A stretch of 34,705 nt of DNA, taken from the NCBI RefSeq assembly GCF_009651005.1, contig NZ_WHVW01000029.1:1-34705 (forward strand), read 5' to 3'. The notes under the pieces were generated by a model, which saw only the letters and a list, made by a program, of their open reading frames with translations, was not told the DNA's origin and made no database searches. Both the position numbers and the translations under genes were made by a program. Each line of letters begins with the position of its first letter. Positions within the stretch are counted from its first letter, which is position 1. This DNA comes from Sporosarcina obsidiansis (GTDB taxonomy: Bacteria > Bacillota > Bacilli > Bacillales_A > Planococcaceae). This document shows positions 25,416-34,689 of this stretch, one piece after another.

Positions 25416-26319
25416 ACCCGCTTCGGTTCCTGCAAAAAGGCGGCTGAAGACGAAGCCGTTGATTGTCTTGTTAGGAATTCTTTTCGCTACAAATGTATTT
25501 TGGTTTTTTCATTGGTTGTTGACAGATCGTTCTCCCGCCCTGGATACAGAAGAAGTTGCTTCTGTGGCGGGTGAGCCGATCACTCGCGCAGAATGGATGG
25601 CTGCCATGGAACAGCAAGTTGGGCGGGATGTGCTAGAAGAACTGGTGAATCATCGGGTCATGGAGGCCGCTGCAGATGAGCATGGCATTAAGGTAACGGA
25701 TAAAGAGGTAGATTTAGAACTCGCACTGATCACCTCGATAGATGGCCAGCAACATTCTGGATTGAACACTGAGCAAACGAGGAAGCAGATTAGAAGTGAA
25801 CTAATTTTAGAAAAAGTACTAACGAAGGACGTTGTGATTAAGGAAAGCGCTATCAAAAAGTACTTTGAGCAAAATGAAACGTTTTTTCATGTATTGCCGG
25901 CCTATCGTACTTCAGTAATTATTTCCTCAACTAAGAAGGAAGCTGAGCAAGTTTATGGCGAAATTAAAGATGGATCAACATTTTCTGCTTTAGCAAAAGA
26001 GCGGTCGATTGATCTTTCTTCAGGGAACTTGGGTGGCGATCTTGGCTACGTGAATGATAAAACGGAGGATGTCGATCCGAAAATTATCGAAGCAGTAGAA
26101 AAATTAAAAAAAGACGAAGTCAGCAAACCAGTTGCATTGAAAAACGATACGTATGCAATTATCACTGTGCTAGAAAAAATCAAAGAGCGCGATTTTACAT
26201 ATTCAGAAGTGAAAGATCATATCAAACGCCAGCTGGCTTTGGAACAACTACCTGAGTCCGTTAGCCCCGAAGCATTCTGGAAAGAATTCAACGCGGAATG
26301 GTTTTATGGGAAAAAATGA
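25393..26319 (+). CDS. yacD: Membrane-anchored PpiC-type peptidyl-prolyl isomerase YacD
   Basis: A basic cytoplasmic N-terminus, one membrane span (about residues 22-42) and an extracytoplasmic part of the SurA/PrsA type. It contains an N-terminal chaperone-like helical segment (about 50-160) and a parvulin domain (about 165-260; [35 protein letters not shown]). There is no lipobox cysteine, unlike PrsA. The likely role is folding of exported proteins; substrates are unknown. Length 308 aa. The ribosome site AAGGAG lies inside hslO, so translation is probably coupled. The position matches B. subtilis yacD, between hslO and cysK. Confidence 0.88.
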   Translation: MRFNRPNEPASVPAKRRLKTKPLIVLLGILFATNVFWFFHWLLTDRSPALDTEEVASVAGEPITRAEWMAAMEQQVGRDVLEELVNHRVMEAAADEHGIKVTDKEVDLELALITSIDGQQHSGLNTEQTRKQIRSELILEKVLTKDVVIKESAIKKYFEQNETFFHVLPAYRTSVIISSTKKEAEQVYGEIKDGSTFSALAKERSIDLSSGNLGGDLGYVNDKTEDVDPKIIEAVEKLKKDEVSKPVALKNDTYAIITVLEKIKERDFTYSEVKDHIKRQLALEQLPESVSPEAFWKEFNAEWFYGKK

Positions 26320-26367
26320 GTGGAATGAGTACGTAAAAGCGAGAATATAATTCTCTGAATAATTTGA

Positions 26368-26396
26368 TTGACAAGTGAAAAGTAAGGTAGTATGAT
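26368..26396 (+). promoter_or_regulatory. Sigma-A promoter of cysK
   Basis: Perfect TTGACA (26368-26373), 17 bases, TATGAT (26391-26396). The start near 26403 leaves a 43-base leader that includes the palindrome at 26418. Confidence 0.75.
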
Positions 26397-26417
26397 TAAT
26401 TCAACAAAACATATAAA

Positions 26418-26426
26418 CCTACTAGG
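26418..26426. promoter_or_regulatory. Palindrome CCTACTAGG in the cysK leader, candidate operator
   Basis: CCTA-C-TAGG lies about 15 bases after the expected start of transcription, where a repressor would block elongation or initiation. In B. subtilis and staphylococci CymR controls cysK. I cannot show that this is its site. Confidence 0.35.
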
Positions 26427-26445
26427 GATTAGGAGCGGATCAAAT

Positions 26446-27372
26446 ATGAGCAGAGTCGGAAATTCAGTAATTGATTTAGTTGGCAATACCCCTTTAGTCA
26501 AATTAAATCGGTTAACAGGTGCGGAAGATGCAGAAGTTTATTTGAAGCTAGAGTTTTTTAATCCGGGTTCTAGTGTGAAGGATCGTATCGCACTTGCGAT
26601 GATCGAAGCGGCAGAGAAAGATGGTAACTTGAAAGAAGGTAGCACGATCATTGAACCGACAAGTGGGAATACTGGAATTGGGCTTGCAATGATCGCGGCG
26701 GCTAAAGGATATAAGTCAGTGCTAGTTATGCCGGATACAATGAGCTTAGAGCGCCGTAACTTACTGCGCGCATATGGCGCAGAGCTGGTGTTGACGCCAG
26801 GCGCTGAAGGAATGAAAGGCGCTATCTCAAAGGCCGAAGAATTATCTAAAGAAAATGGTTGGTTCTTACCTCAGCAATTTAACAATGAAGCGAATCCGGA
26901 AGTTCACCGTTTGACGACAGGCCCTGAAATTGCGGATGCTCTAGACCGTGTAGATGCATTTATTGCGGGAATCGGAACAGGTGGTACGATTACAGGAGCT
27001 GGCGGAGTATTGAAAGAACGCTTCCCAGATATCAAAATTGTTGCAGTCGAGCCAGAAGATTCACCGGTGCTGTCGGGTGGCAAGCCTGGACCACATAAAA
27101 TTCAAGGAATCGGTGCAGGATTCGTTCCGAAAGTATTGGATACAGACATTTACGATGAGATCATCCAAATCTCAAACGATGATGCCTATGCGATCGCGCG
27201 CCGTGCAGCTCGGGAAGAAGGAATTTTAGGCGGCGTGTCATCAGGTGCTGCGATTTCAGCTGCATTGCAAGTCGCGAAGAAGCTTGGCAAGGGTAAAAAA
27301 GTGGTAGCCATCATTCCATCAAACGGAGAACGTTACTTGAGTACACCACTTTACCAATTTGACGAAGAATAA
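26446..27372 (+). CDS. cysK: Cysteine synthase (O-acetylserine sulfhydrylase)
   Basis: PLP enzyme that forms cysteine from O-acetylserine and sulfide. The PLP lysine is K45 in [11 protein letters not shown]; the substrate loop TSGNTG and the phosphate-binding glycines [10 protein letters not shown] are present. The length of 308 aa equals B. subtilis CysK, whose protein also binds CysE and CymR. The ATG follows TAGGAGCGG; an earlier in-frame ATG would lie inside the promoter. It is transcribed alone: strong promoter before, and terminator hairpin after. That terminator is present twice because of the repeat element inserted there. Confidence 0.96.
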   Translation: MSRVGNSVIDLVGNTPLVKLNRLTGAEDAEVYLKLEFFNPGSSVKDRIALAMIEAAEKDGNLKEGSTIIEPTSGNTGIGLAMIAAAKGYKSVLVMPDTMSLERRNLLRAYGAELVLTPGAEGMKGAISKAEELSKENGWFLPQQFNNEANPEVHRLTTGPEIADALDRVDAFIAGIGTGGTITGAGGVLKERFPDIKIVAVEPEDSPVLSGGKPGPHKIQGIGAGFVPKVLDTDIYDEIIQISNDDAYAIARRAAREEGILGGVSSGAAISAALQVAKKLGKGKKVVAIIPSNGERYLSTPLYQFDEE

Positions 27373-27375
27373 GTT

Positions 27376-27399
27376 AGAGAGCGCCTGGTTGCGCTCTCT
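27376..27399 (+). terminator. cysK terminator hairpin, first copy (no T tract)
   Basis: Stem AGAGAGCGC (27376-27384) / GCGCTCTCT (27391-27399), loop CTGGTT. It is followed directly by CAGACTG, the end of the repeat element, instead of T, so its function as a terminator is probably reduced. Confidence 0.7.
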
Positions 27400-27659
27400 C
27401 AGACTGTAGACAAAAGCAAAGTAAGTGGGAAGAATACCGTTGATCTACATTCCAGGCGGACGCGTTCCGCGGGCATGGCTTCAGCCTCCTCGTCGCTACG
27501 CTCCTGCGGGGTCTTCAGCTCATGCTATTCCCGCAGGAGTCGCCGCCTTCCACTACGATCAACTAGCGTATTTCATTGATTTTAGTAAGTAGCTTATCTA
27601 TCTTAAAAAAAAACAGAAAGCCTACATTTTTTGAATAAGATTAGTTTGTCTACAAGCTG
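27400..27659. mobile_element. 260-bp non-coding repeat element with terminal inverted repeats (MITE-like)
   Basis: Left end CAGACTGTAGACAAA (27400-27414) and right end TTTGTCTACAAGCTG (27645-27659) are inverted repeats matching at 13 of 15 positions. The element is bounded exactly by two identical 24-bp copies of the cysK terminator hairpin. The interior is GC-rich, with the hairpin CTCCTGCGGG (27499-27508) / CCCGCAGGAG (27530-27539), and has no gene. Part of it (27423-27469) occurs at 14500-14546, and its end occurs at 59-73. I recall similar GC-rich intergenic repeats from related Bacillales, but cannot check this here. Confidence 0.7.
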
Positions 27660-27688
27660 AGAGAGCGCCTGGTTGCGCTCTCTTTTTT
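27660..27688 (+). terminator. cysK terminator hairpin, second copy with T tract
   Basis: The same stem AGAGAGCGC (27660-27668) / GCGCTCTCT (27675-27683) and loop CTGGTT as the first copy, followed by TTTTT. This is the complete terminator. Confidence 0.85.
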
Positions 27689-27879
27689 ATATGTAATATA
27701 AGGAAGACATGATGAAAACTCCAAGCTTTTATCCCCTCGTAATAATCTGTATAATTAAAGTGTATTGGAGTCTTTATTTTTGCGTAGGAAATGAGGATGC
27801 AATTATACCTTAACCAATTGGCATGAGATATGCAGAGATAAAACTATAAAGTTGAAATGAAGTATATAGGGGGCTGGCT

Positions 27880-28512
27880 GTGAAGAAATGGGGTACGCTG
27901 ATTTCGATTTTGATCATCATTAGCATGATTACGATCATTATCTTAACGAATCGGGAAATAAAAAAAGAAACAAGCGGCATGGCCGGATATGAAAGTGCAA
28001 TGATGGAAGATATGCCGAAAGATGAGGTCGCTCGTCTGCCTGAAGACTGGCAAGTGGCTGAAAATGCTGGAAAACCTGGTCTTACTAAAGGTGATCTCGC
28101 TCCCGACTTCGAATTGACGACACTTACAGGGGAGACTGTTAAACTTTCAGATTACCGAGGGAAGAAGGTGATGTTGAATTTTTGGGCGTCTTGGTGTCCG
28201 CCTTGCCGAACTGAAATGCCACATATGGAAACATATTATAACGAGTACAAAGATTCATCTAATATGGAAATACTAGCAGTTAACATGACGAAAACAGAAA
28301 AAAATAAGGAAGACAGCGCCAAAGCATTTGTTGAGGAGTACCAGCTGACGTTTCCGATTTTATTGGATACCAAGAGCGAAGTTATGAAAACATATGGCGT
28401 TAAAGTCTATCCGACGACATACATTCTGAATACAGAAGGTGTTATCACAGACAAAGTGATGTTTGCTTTGGATGATAAGATGCTAAAACAACTCATAGAT
28501 GAAAGTAAATAA
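27880..28512 (+). CDS. Membrane-anchored thiol-disulfide oxidoreductase (TlpA/ResA/StoA-like)
   Basis: 210-residue protein with one N-terminal membrane span (about 5-23), a linker of 60 residues, and an AhpC/TSA-thioredoxin domain (about 75-210) beginning GDLAPDFELTTLTGETVKLSDYRG. The active site is WCPPC at residues 105-109; the cis-proline region is VYPTTYIL. The domain faces outside the membrane. The CPPC motif is like StoA and unlike the CEPC of ResA, and there is no ccdA-like partner here, so the substrate (cytochrome c, spore envelope or other) is open. The start is a GTG six bases after AGGGGG. In B. subtilis no such gene lies between cysK and pabB. Confidence 0.85.
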   Translation: MKKWGTLISILIIISMITIIILTNREIKKETSGMAGYESAMMEDMPKDEVARLPEDWQVAENAGKPGLTKGDLAPDFELTTLTGETVKLSDYRGKKVMLNFWASWCPPCRTEMPHMETYYNEYKDSSNMEILAVNMTKTEKNKEDSAKAFVEEYQLTFPILLDTKSEVMKTYGVKVYPTTYILNTEGVITDKVMFALDDKMLKQLIDESK

Positions 28513-28544
28513 AATCAACCATAAGACATTCAGGAGGAAACATC

Positions 28545-29975
28545 ATGGAAACAATAGCCTATCAGTCAACTTCAATGACAAGAGACGAATTCTTCTACGC
28601 CTACAAACAGCTCGCAGAACAAACTGAACGTCATATTTTATTAGAAAGCGGGCGTGGCGGTGAGATGTGCATCGCGGGATTAGATCCGCTCGTAACCGTA
28701 ATGGCGAAGGAAGAAGGTTTGCAGTTGGTATGGCGCGATGGTACGGAAGAACTTCGTACAGGAAAAGACTCGCTTGTCCTACTGAATGAATTCATTTCGC
28801 AGTATGAACTGGAACCAACTGTTGATTTGCCGGCTTTTCAAGGTGGCGCGATCGGCATGATCAGCTATGATTACGTTAGACAGTATGAAACATTGCCTAC
28901 TCTTGCTCATGATGATTTAGAGACGCAGGATATTTTCTTTTATGTCTTTGATCAGTGGGCGGTTTTGGATGTGGAGAGTGACACTGCCTACTTCATGGCA
29001 TTGCCTGATGCGCAATCTTCGTTGCCGGTAATGGAAGTGGACTGGACGGCAGCTGCAAAACAAGGAATCGCCAGTCGCAAGTTCTCCCCAGGACAAGCAG
29101 TGGACGTTGAAGTTACACAAGAGGGCTTGGAAGTTTCCGTGACAGGAGAGCAGTTTGAAGAAATGGTGAGAGATGTCCAACGATTCATTGCACAAGATGA
29201 TGTTGTCCAAGTAAACCTTTCCGTTCGCCAATCAAAGCCACTGCTAGCTCCATCATTATCGATGTATGAAGCGTTACGTTCATTCAATCCATCTCCTTAC
29301 ATGGCATTTATGGCAGCGCCTGACTTTGAAGTAGTATCTGGTTCTCCTGAGTTATTGTTAAAAAAGCGAGGAAATGAGCTGAGTACGCGTCCGATCGGAG
29401 GCACTCGAAAGCGTGGAGCCACAGAAACGGAAGATACCTATTTACAACAAGAGTTAATTTCGAATACAAAGGAAAAAGGCGAGCATAAGATGTTGGTCGA
29501 TTTAGAATGTGATGACTTTGAAAGAATTTGTGAACCTGGAACGGTAGAAGTAGATGAATTCATGGTCGTTGAAAAGTATTCGCACGTAATGCATTTAGTG
29601 TCAAATGTTCGGGGGACAGCCGCGACGGAAGATCTAGCTACTATTATTCAGGGTGTCTTTCCAGGCGGCTCCATTACTGGGGATCCAAAGCTACGTACAA
29701 TGGAAATTATTGAAGAATTGGAACCTACACGGAGAGGGCTTTACACAGGTTCCATGGGTTGGATCGGTTTCAATGGAGATATGGAATTGAATATTACAAT
29801 CCGTACAGCATTTATTCAAGATGGTACGGTTCATATTCAAGCGGGTGCTGGGCTTGTACCAGACTCGGTTCCTTCTGCTGAGTATCAAGAATCACTTAAT
29901 AAAGCAAAAGCGTTATGGCAGGCGAAAGAAATGGCAGAGCAAGCAGTTCGAGAAGAAAGTGGGCAGTTGCATTGA
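28545..29975 (+). CDS. pabB: Aminodeoxychorismate synthase component I (chorismate-binding)
   Basis: Converts chorismate to 4-amino-4-deoxychorismate using ammonia, the first step towards p-aminobenzoate for folate. The 476-residue protein has the N-terminal TrpE/PabB domain and the large chorismate-binding domain (about 205-465) with VNLSVRQSK, SPSPYMAF-like FNPSPYMAF, SGSPELLLKKRG, STRPIGGTRKRG, DLECDDFERICEPGTV and FPGGSITGDPK. TrpE is similar, but the following genes pabC and folPBK identify the pathway. AGGAGG lies ahead of the ATG. The amidotransferase subunit gene pabA, found next in B. subtilis, is missing; ammonia may come from a shared TrpG/PabA encoded elsewhere. It overlaps pabC. 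Confidence 0.88.
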   Translation: METIAYQSTSMTRDEFFYAYKQLAEQTERHILLESGRGGEMCIAGLDPLVTVMAKEEGLQLVWRDGTEELRTGKDSLVLLNEFISQYELEPTVDLPAFQGGAIGMISYDYVRQYETLPTLAHDDLETQDIFFYVFDQWAVLDVESDTAYFMALPDAQSSLPVMEVDWTAAAKQGIASRKFSPGQAVDVEVTQEGLEVSVTGEQFEEMVRDVQRFIAQDDVVQVNLSVRQSKPLLAPSLSMYEALRSFNPSPYMAFMAAPDFEVVSGSPELLLKKRGNELSTRPIGGTRKRGATETEDTYLQQELISNTKEKGEHKMLVDLECDDFERICEPGTVEVDEFMVVEKYSHVMHLVSNVRGTAATEDLATIIQGVFPGGSITGDPKLRTMEIIEELEPTRRGLYTGSMGWIGFNGDMELNITIRTAFIQDGTVHIQAGAGLVPDSVPSAEYQESLNKAKALWQAKEMAEQAVREESGQLH

Positions 29976-30826
29976 ACTGTTGGATGAACGGGGAGCTGAA
30001 GCATGCCGATGATTTGCAGATCTCACCTTTTGACCATGGGTTTCTGTACGGACTTGGTTTTTTCGAAACCTTCCGAACGTATGAAGGAGAGGTATTTCTC
30101 TTTACTGCACATATGACTCGGTTGCGAGCAGCTCTGACAGAATATCGGATCGACATGCCATATGAGGATGAAGAAATTCGACAGGCCCTTCATTTGCTGT
30201 ATCGAGAGAACGGAAGTGAAGATGCGTATTATCGCTTGAATGTGTCAGCAGGTGTGCATGATATTGGATTAGCGCCGACTAGCTATGAACAGCCGAACGT
30301 GTTAATTTTACAAAAAGAATTAGTTCTGCCGCCTGCACATACAGAAAAAGAAGGTGTGTGGCTGCAAACGAAGCGCAACGAACCCGAAAGTGCAATTCGC
30401 CACAAATCTCATCAATATGCGAATAATGTAAGGGGGCGTTTTGAACTGCCTTCATTGCAAAAAGTAGAGGGCTTCTTCACCACATCAGAAGGATACGTGG
30501 CAGAAGGGATTACGTCCAACATTTTTTGGGCAAAGCAAGGTGTTCTCTATACCCCTTCATTGGAAACAGGAATTTTGCCGGGGACTACTCGTGCGTTTGT
30601 CCTTCAGCTAGCTGCTGAATTAGGAGTGCCTGTTCACAATGGGTTGTTTCCGCCGACTGTGCTAGAGACGGCGGATGAAGTCTTCATCACCAATGCAATC
30701 CAGGAGCTAGTGCCGATCAATAATGTAGGGAACATCAAATTTTTAGGCAATCAAGGACCGATCTACCAACAATTACATACCGGTTACCAACATGCCATCA
30801 ACCGAATGAAAGTGAGTGACCAGTAA
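29972..30826 (+). CDS. pabC: Aminodeoxychorismate lyase
   Basis: PLP enzyme of aminotransferase class IV that splits 4-amino-4-deoxychorismate into p-aminobenzoate and pyruvate. ISPFDHGFLYGLGFFETFRTYEG near the N-terminus is the family signature. The PLP lysine lies in IRHKSHQYANNVRG, and EGITSNIFWAKQGVLYTPSLETGILPGTTR is the conserved class IV segment. I prefer the TTG start whose bases overlap the pabB stop (TTGA), giving 284 aa starting MNCWMNGEL, since it aligns with the N-terminus of B. subtilis PabC; the ATG four codons later is the alternative. AAAGTGGG serves as a weak ribosome site. It overlaps folP by one base. Confidence 0.9.
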   Translation: MNCWMNGELKHADDLQISPFDHGFLYGLGFFETFRTYEGEVFLFTAHMTRLRAALTEYRIDMPYEDEEIRQALHLLYRENGSEDAYYRLNVSAGVHDIGLAPTSYEQPNVLILQKELVLPPAHTEKEGVWLQTKRNEPESAIRHKSHQYANNVRGRFELPSLQKVEGFFTTSEGYVAEGITSNIFWAKQGVLYTPSLETGILPGTTRAFVLQLAAELGVPVHNGLFPPTVLETADEVFITNAIQELVPINNVGNIKFLGNQGPIYQQLHTGYQHAINRMKVSDQ

Positions 30827-31677
30827 TGGAGTTAGCTAAAGCTCGTGCATCTTATCAGTTTGGTGAGACAACGATTAATTTTAAAGAAGAAACAGTCATC
30901 ATGGGTATTCTGAATGTCACCCCTGATTCTTTTTCAGATGGCGGGAAATTTGGCCAGCTGGATGCCGCGCTTCATCATGCACGGCAAATGTTGGCGGATG
31001 GTGCGAAAATTATTGATATTGGGGGAGAGTCGACAAGACCAGGACACACGCCGGTTTCTTTGGACGAGGAATTAGAACGTGTAATTCCGATCATTGAGTT
31101 GTTGTCGAAGGAACTAGGCTGTGTCCTCTCCGTCGATACGTCGAAAGCGGGTGTGGCTGAAGCTGCTATTCTGGCAGGGGCCAGTATCATTAATGATGTG
31201 TGGGGAGCGAAGCGTGAGCCTGCCATTGCGGAAGTGGCGGCGCGCTATAAAGTCCCGATTATTCTGATGCATAACCGAGAAGAAAGAGACTATAAGCAAC
31301 CGTTCATGCAAGCGGTTCTGCAAGATTTGCAGGAGAGCATTGATATTGCAAGACAAGCGGGTGTCAGTGAAGAGTTGATTTGGCTAGACCCGGGTATTGG
31401 TTTCGCGAAAGATACGGAGCAGAATATCTTGGCTATGCAAGGGTTATCGGCTATTGCGGATCTCGGATATCCTGTATTGCTTGGGACTTCCCGCAAGCGT
31501 ATGATTGGAAACGTGCTGGACGTGCCTGTGAACGAGCGGGTGGAAGGAACGGGTGCAACGGTTTGTTATGGGATTGAACATGGGAGCCATATCGTGCGTG
31601 TTCATGATGTGAAAGAAATCGCGCGAATGGTGAAGATGATGGACGTGTTGACCAAGAAAAGCGTGTTTACTAGATAA
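30826..31677 (+). CDS. folP: Dihydropteroate synthase
   Basis: Joins p-aminobenzoate to dihydropterin pyrophosphate; the target of sulfonamides. TIM-barrel signatures are visible in order: MGILNVTPDSFSDGG (residues 26-40), IDIGGESTRPG (64-74), the Asp of VDTSKAGVAEAAI, INDVWGAKREP, and LLGTSRKRMIG with the pterin- and sulfonamide-site Ser/Arg/Lys. Length 283 aa. The ATG shares its A with the stop codon of pabC (TAATG), so translation is coupled. It belongs to the pab-fol operon. Confidence 0.95.
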   Translation: MELAKARASYQFGETTINFKEETVIMGILNVTPDSFSDGGKFGQLDAALHHARQMLADGAKIIDIGGESTRPGHTPVSLDEELERVIPIIELLSKELGCVLSVDTSKAGVAEAAILAGASIINDVWGAKREPAIAEVAARYKVPIILMHNREERDYKQPFMQAVLQDLQESIDIARQAGVSEELIWLDPGIGFAKDTEQNILAMQGLSAIADLGYPVLLGTSRKRMIGNVLDVPVNERVEGTGATVCYGIEHGSHIVRVHDVKEIARMVKMMDVLTKKSVFTR

Positions 31678-31698
31678 GGGATAAAATGGGGGAATTTC

Positions 31699-32067
31699 AT
31701 GGATTATATTCACTTGAATGATATGGAGTTTTACGGCTACCACGGGGCATTGCCTGAAGAAAATAAGCTCGGTCAGCGTTTCCGTTTGACGGTTTCATTG
31801 GCAACTGACCTGGCGGATGCGGGGCAAACCGATGACCTATCTAAAACTATCAATTATGCAGAAGTATATGATATGTGTAAAAATATCGTAGAAGGGGAAG
31901 CGGTTCGGTTGATCGAGACGGTAGCGGAAACAGTGGCTGGAACGATCATGACGGACTTTGCTGAAAAAGTGATTGGTGTACGTGTTGTTTTAGTGAAGCC
32001 GGATCCACCAATTCATGGACATTATGCATCCGTGGCGGTAGAAATCAAAAGGGGGCGCTTTTCTTGA
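31699..32067 (+). CDS. folB: Dihydroneopterin aldolase
   Basis: Cleaves 7,8-dihydroneopterin to 6-hydroxymethyl-dihydropterin and glycolaldehyde. The family start DYIHLNDMEFYGYHGALPEENKLGQRF includes the catalytic-site Tyr and Glu. TINYAEVYDMCKNIVEG and the catalytic lysine in RVVLVKPDPPIHGHYASVAVEI are present. The length of 122 aa is normal. The ribosome site is the GGGGGA run before the ATG. It overlaps folK by four bases (TTGA). Confidence 0.95.
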   Translation: MDYIHLNDMEFYGYHGALPEENKLGQRFRLTVSLATDLADAGQTDDLSKTINYAEVYDMCKNIVEGEAVRLIETVAETVAGTIMTDFAEKVIGVRVVLVKPDPPIHGHYASVAVEIKRGRFS

Positions 32068-32579
32068 ATACCGCCTATTTATCAATGGGTTCGAATATTG
32101 GCAATAGGCTGCAACATTTAAAGCAAGCGGTGCAGCTATTACATGAACATCCAGCTATTACCGTTCTAGATGTCTCCTCCGTCTACGAAACAGAACCACT
32201 CGGATTGACTGAGCAAGCGAAGTTTTTGAATATCGCGGTCAACTTGGAGACTTCATTGGAAGCGCTGGAGTTACTGAACGTTTGTCAATCTATTGAAAAT
32301 AAGTTAGGGAGAATGAGGAAAATTCGTTGGGGTCCTCGGACGGTAGACCTTGACATTTTGCTCTATAATCATGACGTTCTACAATTAGAGAATTTACTCA
32401 TTCCACATTTGCGAATGCATGAACGTGCATTTGTACTTGTTCCCCTTGTCGAAATCAATCCAGAGGTAAAGAATCCGGTAACAGGAACTCTTTACCGTGA
32501 TGAGCCGGCGATGCAAGAGGATGGAGTCGTCCTCTGGAAAAAAGTCCAACGTGTCGAAGAGTTTTTACAGCAAGATTGA
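32064..32579 (+). CDS. folK: 6-hydroxymethyl-7,8-dihydropterin pyrophosphokinase
   Basis: Transfers pyrophosphate from ATP to hydroxymethyl-dihydropterin, making the FolP substrate. SMGSNIGNRLQHLKQAV (residues 7-23), VYETEPLG, FLNIAVNLET and GPRTVDLDILLYNHDVLQ (the two metal-binding Asp in DLD) mark the family, as does LLIPHLRMHERAFVLVPLVEI. Length 171 aa. The start is a TTG overlapping the folB stop, with AAAAGGGGG nine bases upstream. In B. subtilis yazB and dusB follow; here neither is present. Confidence 0.95.
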   Translation: MNTAYLSMGSNIGNRLQHLKQAVQLLHEHPAITVLDVSSVYETEPLGLTEQAKFLNIAVNLETSLEALELLNVCQSIENKLGRMRKIRWGPRTVDLDILLYNHDVLQLENLLIPHLRMHERAFVLVPLVEINPEVKNPVTGTLYRDEPAMQEDGVVLWKKVQRVEEFLQQD

Positions 32580-32653
32580 TGCTTAAAGGTGAATATGTCA
32601 TAGAGGAAACGACAGAACACGAACAGCTAGTCCTAGATTCTAGCGCTGTTTAG
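32579..32653 (+). CDS. Possible 24-codon frame overlapping the folK stop
   Basis: An ATG formed across the folK stop (TGATG) opens a 24-residue frame, beginning MLKGEYVIEETTEHEQ and ending LVLDSSAV. The stop overlap resembles the other joins in this operon, but there is no separate ribosome site and no recognisable family. It may be chance or the remnant of a lost downstream gene. Confidence 0.2.
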   Translation: MLKGEYVIEETTEHEQLVLDSSAV

Positions 32654-32656
32654 ATA

Positions 32657-32686
32657 AAAAGCTGCTCTTTAATGGAGCGGTTTTTT
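32657..32686 (+). terminator. Rho-independent terminator of the pab-fol operon
   Basis: Stem GCTGCTC (32661-32667) / GAGCGGT (32675-32681) with two G-T pairs, extended by A/T pairs, then TTTTTT. Confidence 0.7.
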
Positions 32687-32717
32687 CTATGGAAACGAAA
32701 CGCATAACCATTTGGAC

Positions 32718-32746
32718 TTTTGTTAGGCCGTTAATTTGTGTACAAT
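32718..32746 (+). promoter_or_regulatory. Possible sigma-A promoter of lysS
   Basis: TTTTGT (32718-32723), 17 bases, TACAAT (32741-32746). The start near 32753 leaves a leader of about 53 bases containing AAGGAGTG. Confidence 0.4.
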
Positions 32747-32799
32747 AGTTGCAGACGACCTGTCCGGAGAAGAAGGTGGGTCAAAGTATGAAGGAGTGA

Positions 32800-34296
<1,497 letters not shown>

Positions 34297-34300
34297 TAAT

Positions 34301-34341
34301 AAAACAGCTCCGACTAAAGAAGTCGGAGCTGTTTTGGTTTT
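34301..34341 (+). terminator. Rho-independent terminator after lysS
   Basis: Perfect 15-bp stem AAAACAGCTCCGACT (34301-34315) / AGTCGGAGCTGTTTT (34321-34335), 5-base loop, then GGTTTT. It shields the rRNA promoters from lysS read-through. Confidence 0.9.
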
Positions 34342-34399
34342 GTTGCTATTATAATAGAAATGATAGAAAAGGAAAGTCAAAAAGATTTTTAAAAAACAG

Positions 34400-34428
34400 T
34401 TGCGCTTTTGAAAAGCAGATGGTATATT
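34400..34428 (+). promoter_or_regulatory. rRNA operon promoter P1
   Basis: TTGCGC (34400-34405), 17 bases, TATATT (34423-34428), with an A/T-rich tract upstream (34375-34396) that could be an UP element. Confidence 0.65.
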
Positions 34429-34496
34429 AAATAACGTTGCTTTTGCAGTTAGTGACTTGGCCTGAAAAACAACTTAAAAGTTTTTTAGAAAAAGAG

Positions 34497-34525
34497 TTGA
34501 CAACGAAAACGCAATTTGGTATTAT
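34497..34525 (+). promoter_or_regulatory. rRNA operon promoter P2
   Basis: TTGACA (34497-34502), 17 bases, TATTAT (34520-34525), 97 bases after P1. Tandem P1/P2 is usual for Bacillales rrn operons. Confidence 0.75.
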
Positions 34526-34531
34526 AAGAAA

Positions 34532-34689
34532 GTTGCCTCTTACAAAAGAGCGACCAGATGAACCTTGAAAACTGAACAGCAAAACGTTAACGAAATATAC
34601 GTTTGTGCATTGGTTCTGCCGGTGACACAAACACAAAATGAGTATCTTAAATGATGCCAGCAAGAAATCGAGCTAACTCGAATTTCTCT
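34532..34689 (+). other. rRNA leader with boxA-like sequence and pre-16S hairpin
   Basis: The run CCTTGAAAACTGAAC (34563-34577) resembles the boxA/leader sequence of Bacillus rrn operons, where Nus factors assemble for antitermination. A hairpin with CGAG (34669-34672) / CTCG (34677-34680), extended by A/T pairs, lies just before the 16S start and probably takes part in processing. No reading frame is present; this and the promoters account for the 409 gene-free bases after lysS. Confidence 0.6.

Larger units (their letters stand above)
27373..27879. other. 507-bp gene-free region between cysK and the thioredoxin-like gene
   Basis: It holds the duplicated terminator and repeat element (27376-27688), then about 190 AT-rich bases. 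A TATAAT at 27750-27755 without a good -35, and TTGGCA at 27818-27823 without a well-spaced -10, are the only promoter-like traces. The ribosome site AGGGGG (27868-27873) ends the region. Confidence 0.5.
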
